Assembly: GCA_036785705.1 (NCBI GenBank)
Contig: JAWUZG010000001.1
Coordinates: 372,001 to 436,000 of the forward strand
DNA: 64,000 nucleotides
Source: Acanthornis magna
Lineage: Eukaryota; Chordata; Aves; Passeriformes; Acanthizidae
Direction: 5' to 3'
The position numbers and the translations under genes were made by a program. Below the pieces are notes generated by a model. The model had not been told where the DNA came from and did no database searches. It saw only the letters and a program-made list of their open reading frames with translations. Positions 12,185-23,800 of this stretch are shown here, one piece after another. Positions within the stretch are counted from its first letter, which is position 1, and every line of letters starts with the position of its first letter.

Positions 12185-12435
12185 ACTGGAAGAGAGTCGC
12201 TTCAGATTAGATATTAGTAGGAAATTAGATTAGGTATTAGTAGAAAATCTCTCCCAGTGAGGGTGGCGAGGCCCTCAGAGAAGCTGTGTCTGCTCCACCC
12301 CTGGAAGTGTTCAAGGCCAAGGCTTGGAGCCACCTGGGATGGTGGAAGGTGTCCCTGGCCGCGGCAGGGGGTTGGACTAGAGGATCTTTGAGGTTCCTTT
12401 CAACCCAAACCATTCCATGATTCGATGATTCCACG
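12185..12435 (+). mobile_element. CR1 LINE 3'-end fragment
   Basis: Sense CR1 3' end with 'agattagatattagtaggaa', 'cagagaagctgtgtctgctc', 'ggaagtgttcaaggccaagg', 'ggtgtccctggccgcggcag' and 'caacccaaaccattccatga'. The segment attagtaggaaattagatta/ggtattagtagaaaat is internally duplicated. Confidence 0.85.
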
Positions 12436-15069
12436 GTTGGTGGTGCACAGCAGCTCAAAATTGTATCTGTGACTGATATTTCAAGGAGCTGTGCTGCCAC
12501 AAAGCAGCTCACATTTCCTTTCAGGTTTTGGGTGACTTCCCACATCCCAGGAGCCCCTGACCAGAGAACTCCCACACCATCCCCATCCAGGAACAGCCAC
12601 AGTGGCACTCCCAGCCTCCCAAATGAGCCAAACGAGCCCATGTGGGTAATCAGCAATAAGGGAAAGTTCTCTCCCCTCCCAGCTGTCCCCATCCCAGACA
12701 CACCATATCACACCAGGTCATGGGATACACGTATCCGGACATGAAATCATGTTTTTGCAGCGGACTCATTTCCTCCTGTTTGGCCTCCGAGCTCGCGGAT
12801 GCGTGGAAGGCTCGCGCCCTCCTCCCACAGATCTGCCCCACACCCAGCACCAGAGTTTGGGGTTCCTGAGGGATTCATGCAAGAAGTGCAGAGCAACCTC
12901 TAGACTCACTGTCAAAATACCCCCGTGGCTGCTAAATTGCTCTCATCTTCCCTAAAATGGGGAATTGGTGGCGGTCCAGAAAAGGGAAATCAAAAAAACG
13001 GCCTTGGCGTGCCAAAATGCAGCAGGAAGGTCGGGGCAGGTAGTTTTTTTCTGCCTTCTGGAAAACAGGGTGAGGGACTCTGGCTGAAATCCAAGTGGCC
13101 TTTCTTTAGGAAAGGGTCTCCTCTGGGTAAGGGGAGTGATAACTGTGAGGATCTCTCCTCCATCCTCCTCCTCCTCACTCATAGATGTGTTAAATCCTTT
13201 TCTCTCCGGGGCTCACGGCGTGAAGGGATCACTTGTTCCCTGCAAAAGGACTTACTGTATCTTTTGTGAGTGATTTTCATGGTGAAGGGGCACCGAACAT
13301 AATCCTGTGCTGTTCTGACCAGGGGCTTTCTCCTCCTTCAACCAAATCCTTTTCGTTTCTTCTGCTGGGGACAGTTGTCAGGCAATACTGGCCACCAGCC
13401 CAGGCAAACAGGGGCTCATTACCACTTATTACCCCTGGGTCCACCACCGAAATTTGGCACAGGCAGCCAGTGAGGGAGGAAGAGATTAAAAAAAAAAAAA
13501 TTTCTGGCCTTTGAAAGAGATACAGTACGTGTGGAAGGAAAATAGTGACTCCTGGGATTGTGGTGCTTGTTCTGTGGTTGTTTCTGATTTGGAATTAGGT
13601 TTGCAATGAGTTTGCCTAAGCCAGGTCTTCTGTGGGTGGCGATCCTGCAAGACACCAAAAAATGCAATTTTTCTAAACGGAATACATTTTTTTTCCCCCA
13701 AAGCTGCAGTGAGACAGTCCCTGGGCAAACAGCAACATTAAGCTCAGAGCAATAAAACTGCAAAAAGGTATTGAGCCCCGTGACTGCAGCAACACCTTGT
13801 GCGGCAGCAGTGAGAGAACAGTTTCGTTTAATGCGAATGGAGGGAAAAGGTAAATGTTGCTGACACAAAGGTGCCCAAAATCCTGCAGGAGGGGTGTGGG
13901 GATGGATGGTGCTGGTCCTCTGTGGGAGAAGATCTCACCCAGCTGAAGCCGTGGCTCCTCTCCAACGGTGTGTTGCGGGTGAAGCCATGCTTGTTCCCAC
14001 TTAAATCATTGATCCTGGCTTAATGAGGAAAAAGAAATGGATTTTTTAACATCTCTTGACCTTAGTGAAGAGGAACACTAAGAGTGGATGAGGGGATACA
14101 GAAAGATAAAACACTAGTGAGCTTTGTGAGCACCAACTTGAGCCTTGGTTCTTCTCCCAGGTTTTTTTTTATTTTGGGCTGTGTCACTCTTTGTGCCCCA
14201 AAGGCTCTCTATGACCCCAGCTAGGGCAAGCCTGGAGGATCTCAGATCTCTCCATCAGCAGAAGAACTCCTTGCTTTGAGTTTTTGCTCTCAGTTTTTGC
14301 TAAAAGTGCTAAAATCCTATCTATCTCCCCGGGGTGGGACCGGGAAGTGCTGGAGCAGGGATCCTGTTCCTTGGATCACGGGGTGCTCCCAGCTGGACAC
14401 CAGGACTGGCACAGAGCCAGCCATGGTCCTGTCCTTTTCTCTTGGACTGAGTTGAATGGAATTGTCTTTTTGACCTCTCTTTGGAGCCTTTAATTTCTGC
14501 CCCTTTGGGATGGGGCCGGGGCATGAAGAGGAAACAAGAGCAGTGGGGGATTTCCTCCTTCCTTCCTACCAACCCTTTCTTTCTTTATGTCTCTTTTGTA
14601 TTGTTTCTACCTTTAGAGGATTTTTTTGTACCTCTTTTGTTGTCAACCCCCCTGTCAAACTTTCACACCCTATTTTTGGGACAGACCTGTTTCGTGGCTC
14701 ACTGGATGCCTGGTCTCTCCCCAGCTCGGTGCAACCATCACTGACAATTTAAGCCACACAAATTGATAAGGAGGTGAGCAGATCAAAACTCCCTCCTGTC
14801 TTCTGCACCTGGGGTTTATCTCCCAGGCCCCTGTGATGGTGTTTTGCTTCCTTACCTCTTCTTCTCCTGCAGACAGTGGTCAGCCTATAGGAAATATGGC
14901 TTATCTCCACCAAAGCTCTTTTCCTGCAGATGTAATGGAAATGTTTTCTCGCAAGCCAAGTGTTTCCTAAAATAATTCGTGCTGCTACTTTCAGTCAAAT
15001 TCACATCTTGACTGTGTTTCCAGGAGTGGCTTCTCTCGGTGGCTGGTGGGGAAATTGTTTTAGGGGGAG

Positions 15070-15372
15070 GTTTGAACTTTTACAAGGGCATGGAGTGACA
15101 GGAGAAGGGGGAGTGGATTTAAAATGGCACAGGGCAGGGTTAGATGGGATATTGGGAAGGAATTATTTACTGTGAGGGTGGGGAGGCCCTGGCAAAGGTT
15201 GTCCACAGAAGCTGCGGCTGCCCCTGGATCCCTGGAAGTGTCCAAGGCCAGGTTGGACAGGGCTTGGAGCAGCCTGGGACAGTGGGAGGTGTCCCTGACC
15301 ATGGCAGAGGATTGGAATGAGATGACCTTTAAGGTCCCTTCAAACCCAAATCAGTCTGTGATGCTATGATTC
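15070..15372 (+). mobile_element. CR1 LINE 3'-end fragment
   Basis: A sense CR1 copy about 300 bp long with 'gaaggaattatttactgtga', 'gtggggaggccctggcaaag', 'ctggatccctggaagtgtcc', 'aaggccaggttggacagggc' and 'gatgacctttaaggtccctt'. It ends at 'tctgtgatgctatgattcc'. It is closely related to the copy at 25925-26110. Confidence 0.9.
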
Positions 15373-15394
15373 CTCTGAAATGGTCGGGCAGTCG

Positions 15395-15430
15395 TGTTAG
15401 CTGATCATTGTAGGTCCCTTCCAACTGAAA
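15395..15430 (+). mobile_element. CR1 3'-terminal remnant
   Basis: The piece 'gatcattgtaggtcccttcc' followed by 'aactgaaatattct' is the last few tens of bases of a second CR1 copy. Its tail seeds the pentanucleotide array that follows. Confidence 0.6.
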
Positions 15431-15644
15431 TATTCTATTGTATTCTATTCTATTCTATTCTATTCTATGCTATGCTATTCTATTCTATTCTATTCTATTC
15501 TATTCTATTCTATCCTATCCTATCTTATCCTATCCTATCCTATCCTATCCTATCCTATCCTATCCTATCCTATCCTATCCTATGCCATTCCATTCCATTC
15601 CATTCTAATTCCATTCCATTCTAATTCCATTCCATTTCATTCCA
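15431..15644 (+). repeat. Pentanucleotide array (TATTC then TATCC then CATTC)
   Basis: About 43 units of five bases. The consensus changes along the array, from tattc/tattg/tatgc through tatcc to cattc with ctaattc interruptions. It starts exactly at a CR1 3' end, so it most likely arose by slippage from the CR1 tail. Confidence 0.9.
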
Positions 15645-16436
15645 GGCCCAGCTGTAGCCCCTCTGCCTCCTCCAAACCCACTCTGTCCCCAGGCAGCTCC
15701 CACAGGACCTCAAACCTTTTGCAGCCCCCCCATACCAATTCCCACTCCCCAGGTCCCTCTCAAGCCAGATCCTGACATGGAACTAAATCTTCCCACCAGA
15801 AACTTGAGCTCCATCAGATATTTGATGCACAACCAGGCTCTGTAAGAGAAGACACTTTGCCTCTGTGCCCACACGGAGGAACAAAGCAGATCCCTGGAGA
15901 GCAGCATTAGGCTAAAAATCAAACCTTGGAAATGTGACTCCTGTGTTGGAGGGTCGGAAATAATATATGAGTGCTTCACGGGGGGAAAAAAATAGCAGTT
16001 CTTCTGCGGACTCCCCAAAAGGAAGAACTTTCTCCCCAAATCAGGTTGTTGCCTTGACTCCAGACAGATCCATGGATAAAGTGGCTCAATGTAGCCCATG
16101 GTTCCTGAAAGGTGAAAAATTGATCAAATCTTTCCTGGGGTGAATTGGAGTAAGAGCCCAGAACTGATGGTCACCACGTGGGGAAATTATCTCTGTGGCC
16201 ATTGATGGAGCTCCTGCAGTGATCACAAACAGAAAAACAGGCCGGGTTTTTAGCACTGAAAATACCCCATTTTGGCATTGCAGCACATTGCAGAGCTCTC
16301 TGCAGTGGGAGAGCTCTCTCTTGTCAGGCAAGTCGTCCTTCAGCTGCATCCCCCACTGAGGATCAGCTTCACCATTTGAACATTTAAAGTATTCTTCAGA
16401 AACCAACCGCAGATCTCTTTGTGTGTGACACCGTGA

Positions 16437-16498
16437 GGTAATTGGGCTCAGTTATCTTGGAGGTCTTTTCCAACCTTAACGTTCTGTGATTCTGTGTC
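16437..16498 (+). mobile_element. CR1 3'-end remnant
   Basis: The 62-bp segment reads 'cttggaggtcttttccaacc' then 'ttaacgttctgtgattctgt', the terminal part of a CR1 copy. It lies about 460 bp before PODXL exon 2. Confidence 0.7.
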
Positions 16499-16961
16499 TC
16501 CCGATCCCTTCAGGGATGTGAGAGACCCTCGTAACAGGGATGGACAAATGCAGTCAGTGCATCCCTTGGCTGTCCCCTTGCAAGGGCTGGATCAACTTTA
16601 TTTTGGGAACACTTGCAAGGCTTTGGATGGAAGCTGGTGGACCTCCCATCGGAGGGAGACCTGCGCTCTGGGAAGCAGCAGGTCTTGTCCTCCTGCTCTC
16701 ACTCTGAAGTGCTGTGAGTTTGATTGTGTTTGGACATTCCTTGGGTTTCCTCCTCCTTGTCCTCCTCTGCTCTGCTTTCTGCCGGACACAGTGACAGCAG
16801 AAAGTGGAATTTGGTACGAGTGTGGTGAGCATGAGGTGAGCCCTGAGTGAGTGACTCGTGGTTTATGCCAGTGCTTATTTCTACAAACACCTGTTCTGAG
16901 GGGAAACCAAGGGCAATTTCCTCAGTTCAGAGTTTACCTTGGCATTTTTACTTTTCCCCAG

Positions 16962-17831
16962 GTCTCAGCTCTCAGGATGATTCAGATCCTGCAATCCCAG
17001 GACAAGCCTTGACCACTGCGGCCACGGAAACCACCACGACGGCCACCTCTGGAACCGCTGCAGACACCTCACGAGCCACCTCTACCGCAGCTGCCACAGC
17101 TGGAGCCACCACCACCACCGCTTCGAGCACGGAAAAAGCCACCCAGGCCCCGGTGGCAGCACTCACCACTGCTCAGAGCATCACCACTGCTCAGAGCACC
17201 AGCGCCGCAGCTGACCCGGGAAATCCACCGCCCCCCGCTGCCATGTCACCTGCCGAGGTGCCAAACACCACCCCCACAACATCTGGGAGCACAGCGTCTG
17301 CCACCACCGCGGCACCCCACACATCTGGGCAGGACACAAACGGTGTCAGCAGCCCCACAGCCGTCACTGCTGCAAGCTCCACTCCGTCCCCGCAGCCGAG
17401 TAGTGCTGCAGACAGTTCGGGAAGCTTGGGGACCACCACTGCTGCAAACCCCGTCCTCGCCAGCGGGACCAGCCCTCCAGGAGCTGTGGGGACTGCTGCC
17501 GCGTCCTCTCCCACACAGCCTCAGGGAAAACAGCCTTTGGAACCTTTGTCCAACACCACTGCGAGCATCACAGTGCTGAGGACTGACCCTTCCCAAAGCT
17601 CCCAGGACTGTGCTGACTCTCCTGCTCCCTGTCCCACCAAGCAGCCTCCTTCTTCTTCCAGTCCTCCAGTCCAGGGACCAGTCCCTTTCACCAGTCCTGG
17701 AAGCACCGACACTTCTGTTCCCCCTCCGACCGGATCCCCGTCCGTTGCCACCACTAGAACACCTCCGATGTCACAGCCTGGCAGCAAGGACACGGTCTCA
17801 GAGGCAACCCCCACGACAGCTCCTGGGGCAG
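16962..17831 (+). CDS. PODXL: PODXL exon 2, mucin domain
   Basis: The 870-bp exon follows a 'ttacttttccccag' acceptor and ends at a G|gtaaca donor. It starts with two bases and ends with one base of split codons. It encodes about 290 residues rich in Thr, Ser, Ala and Pro (stretches such as [20 protein letters not shown]), typical of O-glycosylated mucin stalks. NTT sequons occur twice. An 18-bp in-frame duplication (17165-17200) gives [12 protein letters not shown]. Two cysteines (TGT at 17609 and 17630) lie near the end, within DCADSPAPC. The open frame extends upstream to an ATG at 16847, but the acceptor and protein logic make that part intronic. Antisense open frames here are shadows of the GC-rich coding sequence. 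Confidence 0.93.
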
Positions 17832-20800
17832 GTAACAGAAGACAGGAACCCTTGGTTTCTTGTGCTGGGGAGGATTTTTGTGTTCTCTTCCTCTGGCTGC
17901 CCTAAACACCTCCTGTCACTATGGGCTGTCACCACCTTGTCTCGTTTCAGGACTTCCCAGCGCAGTTCGTGTGACAAGAAGGTGTTTAGGTCCCTGTTGT
18001 CCTCAGTGGAGGTCGAGTCAATGCAGTCAGTGAAATTCAAGGAATGAATCAACTGGCAAAGCTCAGGCGTTGGCTTTTGGATGGACCAAACAGTGCCTGA
18101 AGCACCGTCAGCTGCAGTGACTCGATCTTCAGTGACGGCAAACGGGAGCAGCGGTGAAGGGTTGGGGACATGGGAGAGCTGGGAAAACAGTGTGACAGCC
18201 CCGGAATGCTGCCCCGGGAGATCCCTGGTGCAGCTGACAGCTTAGGGAAGGCTGTCTGGGCATGCACAGAAAATGAGCTTTAGATGACTAAGGAGATTTT
18301 GTGGCTAAACTCTGAGTTTGCAACCCCTGAGGAGTCTGACTTTGGTAGGACGTCCATCCCTGCTGCGGGAGGGCTTTGGCTGCTGACTCCTGTCTAAGCA
18401 GCATTAGGAGTGTCCACGTGCTGTTTAGGACCTTGCTGAACACCATTAAGATGTTTTCTCTGACCTCTGGAGCTTTACAGACTCGTGTTAATTCCTGAGT
18501 TTCCCGGTGAGGCACAGTTCAGCCTCCCAAAGTGGCATTTTGTCTGGCAGCATTTCCAGGGAAGTCATCACCCTGTGGGACTGTGAGGGCTCCCAGAGCC
18601 TTCCAGACTCGGCTGGGATTGTGGCTTCAGCTCACATCTGGCTCTGAATAAAAGCTGTGATGACACTGAAGCCCCTCATTATCTTCCCCTGGAGGATGTT
18701 GTTCTTGACCCAGTTTCCAGTTACCTGCAATACAGAAGGCACTCAAAAACCTTCTCCACCCCCCTCAGCCTCCCAGCTGTTGGCATCACTAAATGGGCCA
18801 AGGTTTTATTGCCAAGGCCATCTTCAGTGGCTTCCCCCAAGCCATGCTTTCAGAGTGTGGGCAGGAATGAGGTGAAATGGCTATTTTCATGAAGGATGTT
18901 TCTTTTTCCTTTCTCTCCCCTCCTGCTCCGCGGGACTGTTCTCCACTGAAGGATGATATATAAAATCATGTTAATTCAAATTTGGCCTCAAGCACTGAGC
19001 CTGAAGAGGTCTAAAAAACCCTTTATATTTAATAAATAGCTGACAGAATGCCTGAGAAACAGATGGCTTTGGAATTAATTCTCTCCTGGAGCCTTCAGAA
19101 TGTGTCTGGGAGAGAAATATCCCTCATCTTTTCTGTGGAAGAGGCAGGAGTCTCAAAAGCAAACAGGCTGTGAACATCCTGTGGCATTTTCATTCTCTTT
19201 GTCACCACTTAAGGATCAATTAGGAAGCCAGGGATGAAGATCCATGTCTTCAAAGGGATCTGGGGAGGCAGGAGCTGCTTGCACAGCTCCCATTGCACAA
19301 ATAATTCTAAGATGCTACAGACCTTACCCAAGTCCTCGGAGGTGACCTCAGGTATCAGAGCCACCTGTGTGGGGCTGGTAGATTTGGGACTTGTGCCCTT
19401 CAGGAATATCAGGAAGGACACCCCAGGCTGTCTCCTGCAGAACCAGGCTCTACTTCTAAGCTTGTGACCCTGGAATTTTTCCATGGAGGTGCAGTGAGCA
19501 GAGGTTATGGCATCACATCCCCTCTAAAGGATCCCAGGTCTGCCCCTGCTGAGGAATCTCCATGAAGGACACCCCAGGAAAAGTGAAATGAGGGTCATCC
19601 CATCCTTCTAAATGATCACCCAGCTGCCCACACACAATCTTATGGCTTTTGGTTCCTCCCTCCAGAGCACTCTGATGGGTTTCAGCAGCAGAAAATAAAA
19701 TCAGTAGTTACATTCTTTCCATATCAAAGTTAATTAAATTAAAAAAAAATTAAAGAAGCAACCTAAAGCCTCTCCAGCCTTTGACACAATGAGCTTCGAG
19801 AGCTAAAAACTGATTCCCAGCAGATCACTAACAGAGCTGTGCCAGCTGTATCTCTGTCCTGTGTCAGTGTCTGTCTGCTTGTTTTTTGGTGCATGTTGGG
19901 GACCCAGACCAGAGCACCCAGGACGCTGGACCTGCATCAGCCAAACCCACCAGTGCCTCCCAGAGGCCTGCCAGTGCCCAGCCCTCGGCCCCAGCCCCAG
20001 GGGACCACACTGACCAGGCAGGGAGCTGCAGTCCTAACCTCTTCCAGCACCACAACCTTTCTTTCCCAAATGAGGTAATGGCACCGGGATGGGAAAGGTG
20101 GGCACTTCTCAGTGGGGTTAATTTATGTGCACGTGAAATCTGCGGCTCTTCTCACGGTTTCTGTGTCGGAGAGAGAGAGATCTGCCAGCCAAGAAATTCC
20201 AGAGAGATTTCTCAGCCAAGTAATTCCAGAGAGATCTCTCAGCCAAGTAATTCCAGAGATCTCCCAACCAACTAATTTCAGAGAGATCTCCCAGCCAAGT
20301 AATTCCAGAGAGATTTCTCAGCGAAGTAATTCCAGAGAGATCTCTCAGCCAAGTAATTCCAGAGATCTCCCAACCAACTAATTTCAGAGAGATCTCCCAG
20401 CCAAGTAATTCCAGAGAGATTTCTCAGCCAAGTAATTCCAGAGAGATCTCTCAGCCAAGTAATTCCAGAGATCTCCCAACCAGCTAATTTCAGAGAGATC
20501 TCCCAGCCAAGTAATTCCAGAGAGATCTCTCAGCCAAGTTATTCCAGAGAGATCTCTCAGCCAAGTAATTCCAGAGATCTCCCAACCAAGTAATTTCAGA
20601 GAGATCTCTCAGCCAAGAATTTCCAGAGAGATCTCCCATCCAAGTAATTCCAGAGAGATCTCCCAGCCAAGTAATTCCAGAGAGATCTCCCAGCCAAGTA
20701 ATTCCAGGCTGTAGAATCACAGAACTGTTTGGGTTGGGAAGGACATTGAGAGGTGGTTTACGCCCATCCCTTTCTCCTGTAGCTTTCTGATGAAGACAAT

Positions 20801-23800
20801 GAGGATGGGGTGAAGTGTGTCTAGGGGGAGGGTCTGGAGCCCCAGGAGAGGCTGAGGGAGCTGGGAAAGGGCTCAGCCTGGAGAAAAGGGGATCAGGGGG
20901 GATATTCTGGCTCTGCACAGCTCCTGACAGGAGGGGACAGCCCGGGGGCTCTTTTTCCAGGAAACAGGGGATGGGCTGTTGAATCAGTGACCAACTGTCC
21001 TTCCAACCTTTGGCCACCACTGAGAGCTGCTTTTCTTCTGCCTTTGCAGTTCAGCTGTGAAGATCAGGTGGAACTTACCAGGCCCACCATTCATCTGAAG
21101 AAAGCCAAAACCTGCGTAAGTACCACCTTTTTGATTTCTGTGGAGAATCAGCAGCTGCTGGAGGTGAGCTTTTAACGTGTGGTGCTCTGAGCATGTGAGA
21201 AAATGATCAGAAATGAGAATGATTTCATCAGAGATGCAACCAGCGTAAAACGGCGAATGCAAACCCGTGCTCAGCAGTGTCACCGGTGGGGGATGTGGCA
21301 GGAGGAGAAGAGTGTGGTCTTCATCAAGCAGAAGGACCAGCTGAGCCCACATAGATCTGACAGAAAGATAAATGGGAAATTTTAAAGGGTAAATCTTTCC
21401 CCTTGCAAAGGTAGCAGGAAAGCTTTTTGCCTAAACCTAGGGGCTGGAATTTTGACCCAAGCCACTCTCCACCAGAAAAAATGAGGTGTTCCTCCACTGT
21501 TGTTGTGTACTTGGTGAGATCTTGTACCTCCCACCAGGGTAGGATGGCATCCGACTGCAGAGCAACAGGGAAGCACAGGATCCTGGAGTTTGGAACTCAC
21601 TGTGCTCCTCAGTTCTGTGCTAGAGTGAGAAGAAAAACTCCATCTCACGTGTTTCAGATCCTCCACAAGACCAGGGAGCAGTAAAATGCAGTGGCAAGGC
21701 TGGGGACAGGCAAGCCCAACGCAGGACCACCTTCCGGTGGGTGGGCACTGTCTGCTGGTGTTCCTGAGGGATATCCACCTTCAGAACGGTTCTGGTGGAA
21801 ACTCTGAGCTTCCTGCAGCAGGGATGATGCACTATGCTGATAAATTCCAAATAGGAAGAAGTTTTAAGTTGGTGATAAAGAGGAAGAGACACCAGTAAAT
21901 GTCTGGTGAGGTCCTGACAGAGGGATAGGGCTCAGGGGTGGGTTTTGGCATTATAATGCTCTGGTTTCTGGCAGTGTAAACAATGGAAAATCGGCACTTC
22001 AGGGACCTTCTCACAGCCTGTGCCATGGGCAGGGACACCTTCCCCTATCCCAGGTAGTTCCTAGCCTTGTCCAACCTGGCCTTGAACACTCCCAGGGATG
22101 GTGCAGCCACAGCTTCTCTGGGCACCCTGCTCCAGTGTCTCACCACCACAGTAAAGAATTTCTTCATCTCTCCTCTTTTGATTTAAAACCATTCCCCCTT
22201 GTCCTGTCACTATCTGTCCTAAGCGAATCACAGAGTCAGCCAAGCTGGAGGAGGCTCTTAAGTGAAGCCACGCTGTGTCCATAAAATCCCTTCAGACACA
22301 TTGTGAATGCAACTACTGAGCACAGCAGCTCTTGAAATTGCCTGTGCCTGGGTGATGGCCCTGCCTGGCACCCCTGGAAAGGGCTTGGGCCTCCCAACAG
22401 CACCCACTGTGCTCCTGGAGGAGGGAAAGCCCCTGCCTGCTGCCTGTTGCCACCTTCCTGCTCTGGCTGCTGCTGGGTGGATGTGCTCCTTGCCCACACA
22501 CCTGCAGGAGTGATGGTGCTCTTAGTTCATCCCTTTCCCCATGTAATGCCTGGACACAGCTGCAGGTTCATGCTGGAAAAGCTTCTCATCAAATTTTGTA
22601 TTGAATCTATAAAAATATTCAATCAGATTGACAAAATCCAATTTTGGAGCCTAAGAGGACTTAGGACCGTGCTGGAGTTTAAAGCTTCCCCCCTCCTCCT
22701 GGGCACAGGGATGTCCCAGAGCTGCTGTCCTTCCCCTGGAGCTGTGCTGGGAGGCTTTTTGGAAGCAGGGATGGCGAGGCTGGGAGCACCAGTGAGCTGA
22801 GGGATGGGCAGACACCACATCTTGGCATCACCCACCACTCCTCTGCGCCCACTCCGGGGCCATGGAGCATTGGAGCTGGCGAGCCAGGGAGTCTCCCACC
22901 CTGTTTCCCTGGGATTCCTCTGGGAATAATAAAGAGCCAGAGCATTGTTAGCACAAAATGCTAATTACGCCCCAAAACAGCCACAGAAAGGCTGCAGGGC
23001 TGCAAGGGTGCATCCTCCCACCGGCTGCATCCTCCCATCCCATCGCCCTCCTCAGCTGCCAAAGCGCCTCCCACCCTTAACTTTCCACTCGCTGTATTGC
23101 TGAAAATTGCAGCCCGTTCCATGCCTCCCCAGCCGAGCAGATAACGGAGAAATGGCACTATCTGGTTTCCCTGCTTTGTAGGCCCAGTAAACACGTCTGT
23201 AGCCAAATCCTGACAGCAAAGTGAAAAAAATCCTTTGCGTTTCACAACCCGTGGGAAAACAGGAAAGTGTGTGCTATAAGGAGAAGTGTTCCAGAAACAG
23301 CTCCAATCAATCCTGATCCGAGAACAAGCTGGAGTCGGGGTGGCATTGTACTGAAAATTCAGATCCAGCAAGGAGCCACGGGAGCATCAAGGAAAACATG
23401 GGGGACCGTGGTGGGGGACATGTCCGGATCACACAGGGCAGGGGAGAGGACACTGCAGAGTTACCCACCCCTTGCACAGCTGGGCTGGTGGGACAGGACC
23501 AGTGAGGGAGGGACTGCAGCAAACAGCTGGGACTGAACCCAGGAACTGCAGCAATTTCACCCTACCACACCTCACTTTCTCCAGAAAAAAGGAAATAAAA
23601 CTGTAAATCCTAAAAAAAAAGCCAAATCTACAGTTGGTACCACTTTGTGGACTGTAGGTGTTTCACAGGCTGGTTGGTTCCCTGCATCTTTCCTCTTCAG
23701 GTGATGCTTTGAACTGGTGCTGAACAGTTTGGTCCATGTTCCCCCACCTTCCCCTTCTTCCTTTGATTACAGCAGGATCTTAATGAACTTTTTAATAAGG

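Larger units (their letters stand above)
1..16961 (+). other. PODXL: Probable PODXL intron 1 (or 5' flank)
   Basis: No protein-coding exon could be supported in this stretch. PODXL exon 2 at 16962 begins inside a codon (phase: one base must come from an upstream exon), so a signal-peptide exon must exist upstream. No CpG-rich block with a hydrophobic start followed by a GT donor was seen here, so exon 1 probably lies left of the window. The stretch holds several CR1 fragments, short tandem repeats, one composite inverted-repeat element (6116-7241) and AT-rich islands that may be regulatory. Open frames here are short, overlap on both strands and match no family I recognise. The intron-1 assignment is inferred from the known large first intron of vertebrate PODXL. 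Confidence 0.6.
20075..21049 (+). other. PODXL: PODXL intron 3
   Basis: A 975-bp intron, more than half of it occupied by a 27/25-bp tandem array (20174-20705), followed by CR1 fragments. The acceptor tract is gcttttcttctgcctttgcag. Confidence 0.88.

Noticed and set aside
1..16961. Search for PODXL exon 1 (signal peptide)
   Set aside because: No + strand start with a hydrophobic leader, CpG-rich context and a donor in the right phase was found. It probably lies outside the window.
16847..16961. ATG at 16847 as the start of the mucin exon's protein
   Set aside because: The frame is open from there, but a good acceptor at 16960-16961 separates it from the mucin region and the leader has no signal peptide character.
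17191..17814. Antisense open frames of 97-116 codons over PODXL exon 2
   Set aside because: Shadows of a GC-rich mucin coding exon whose sense frame is clearly real.
20112..21020. Open frames on both strands in the intron 3 VNTR, and its CRISPR-like look
   Set aside because: Units are back to back without unique spacers, and the repeat itself keeps the frames open. In a vertebrate intron this is a VNTR.
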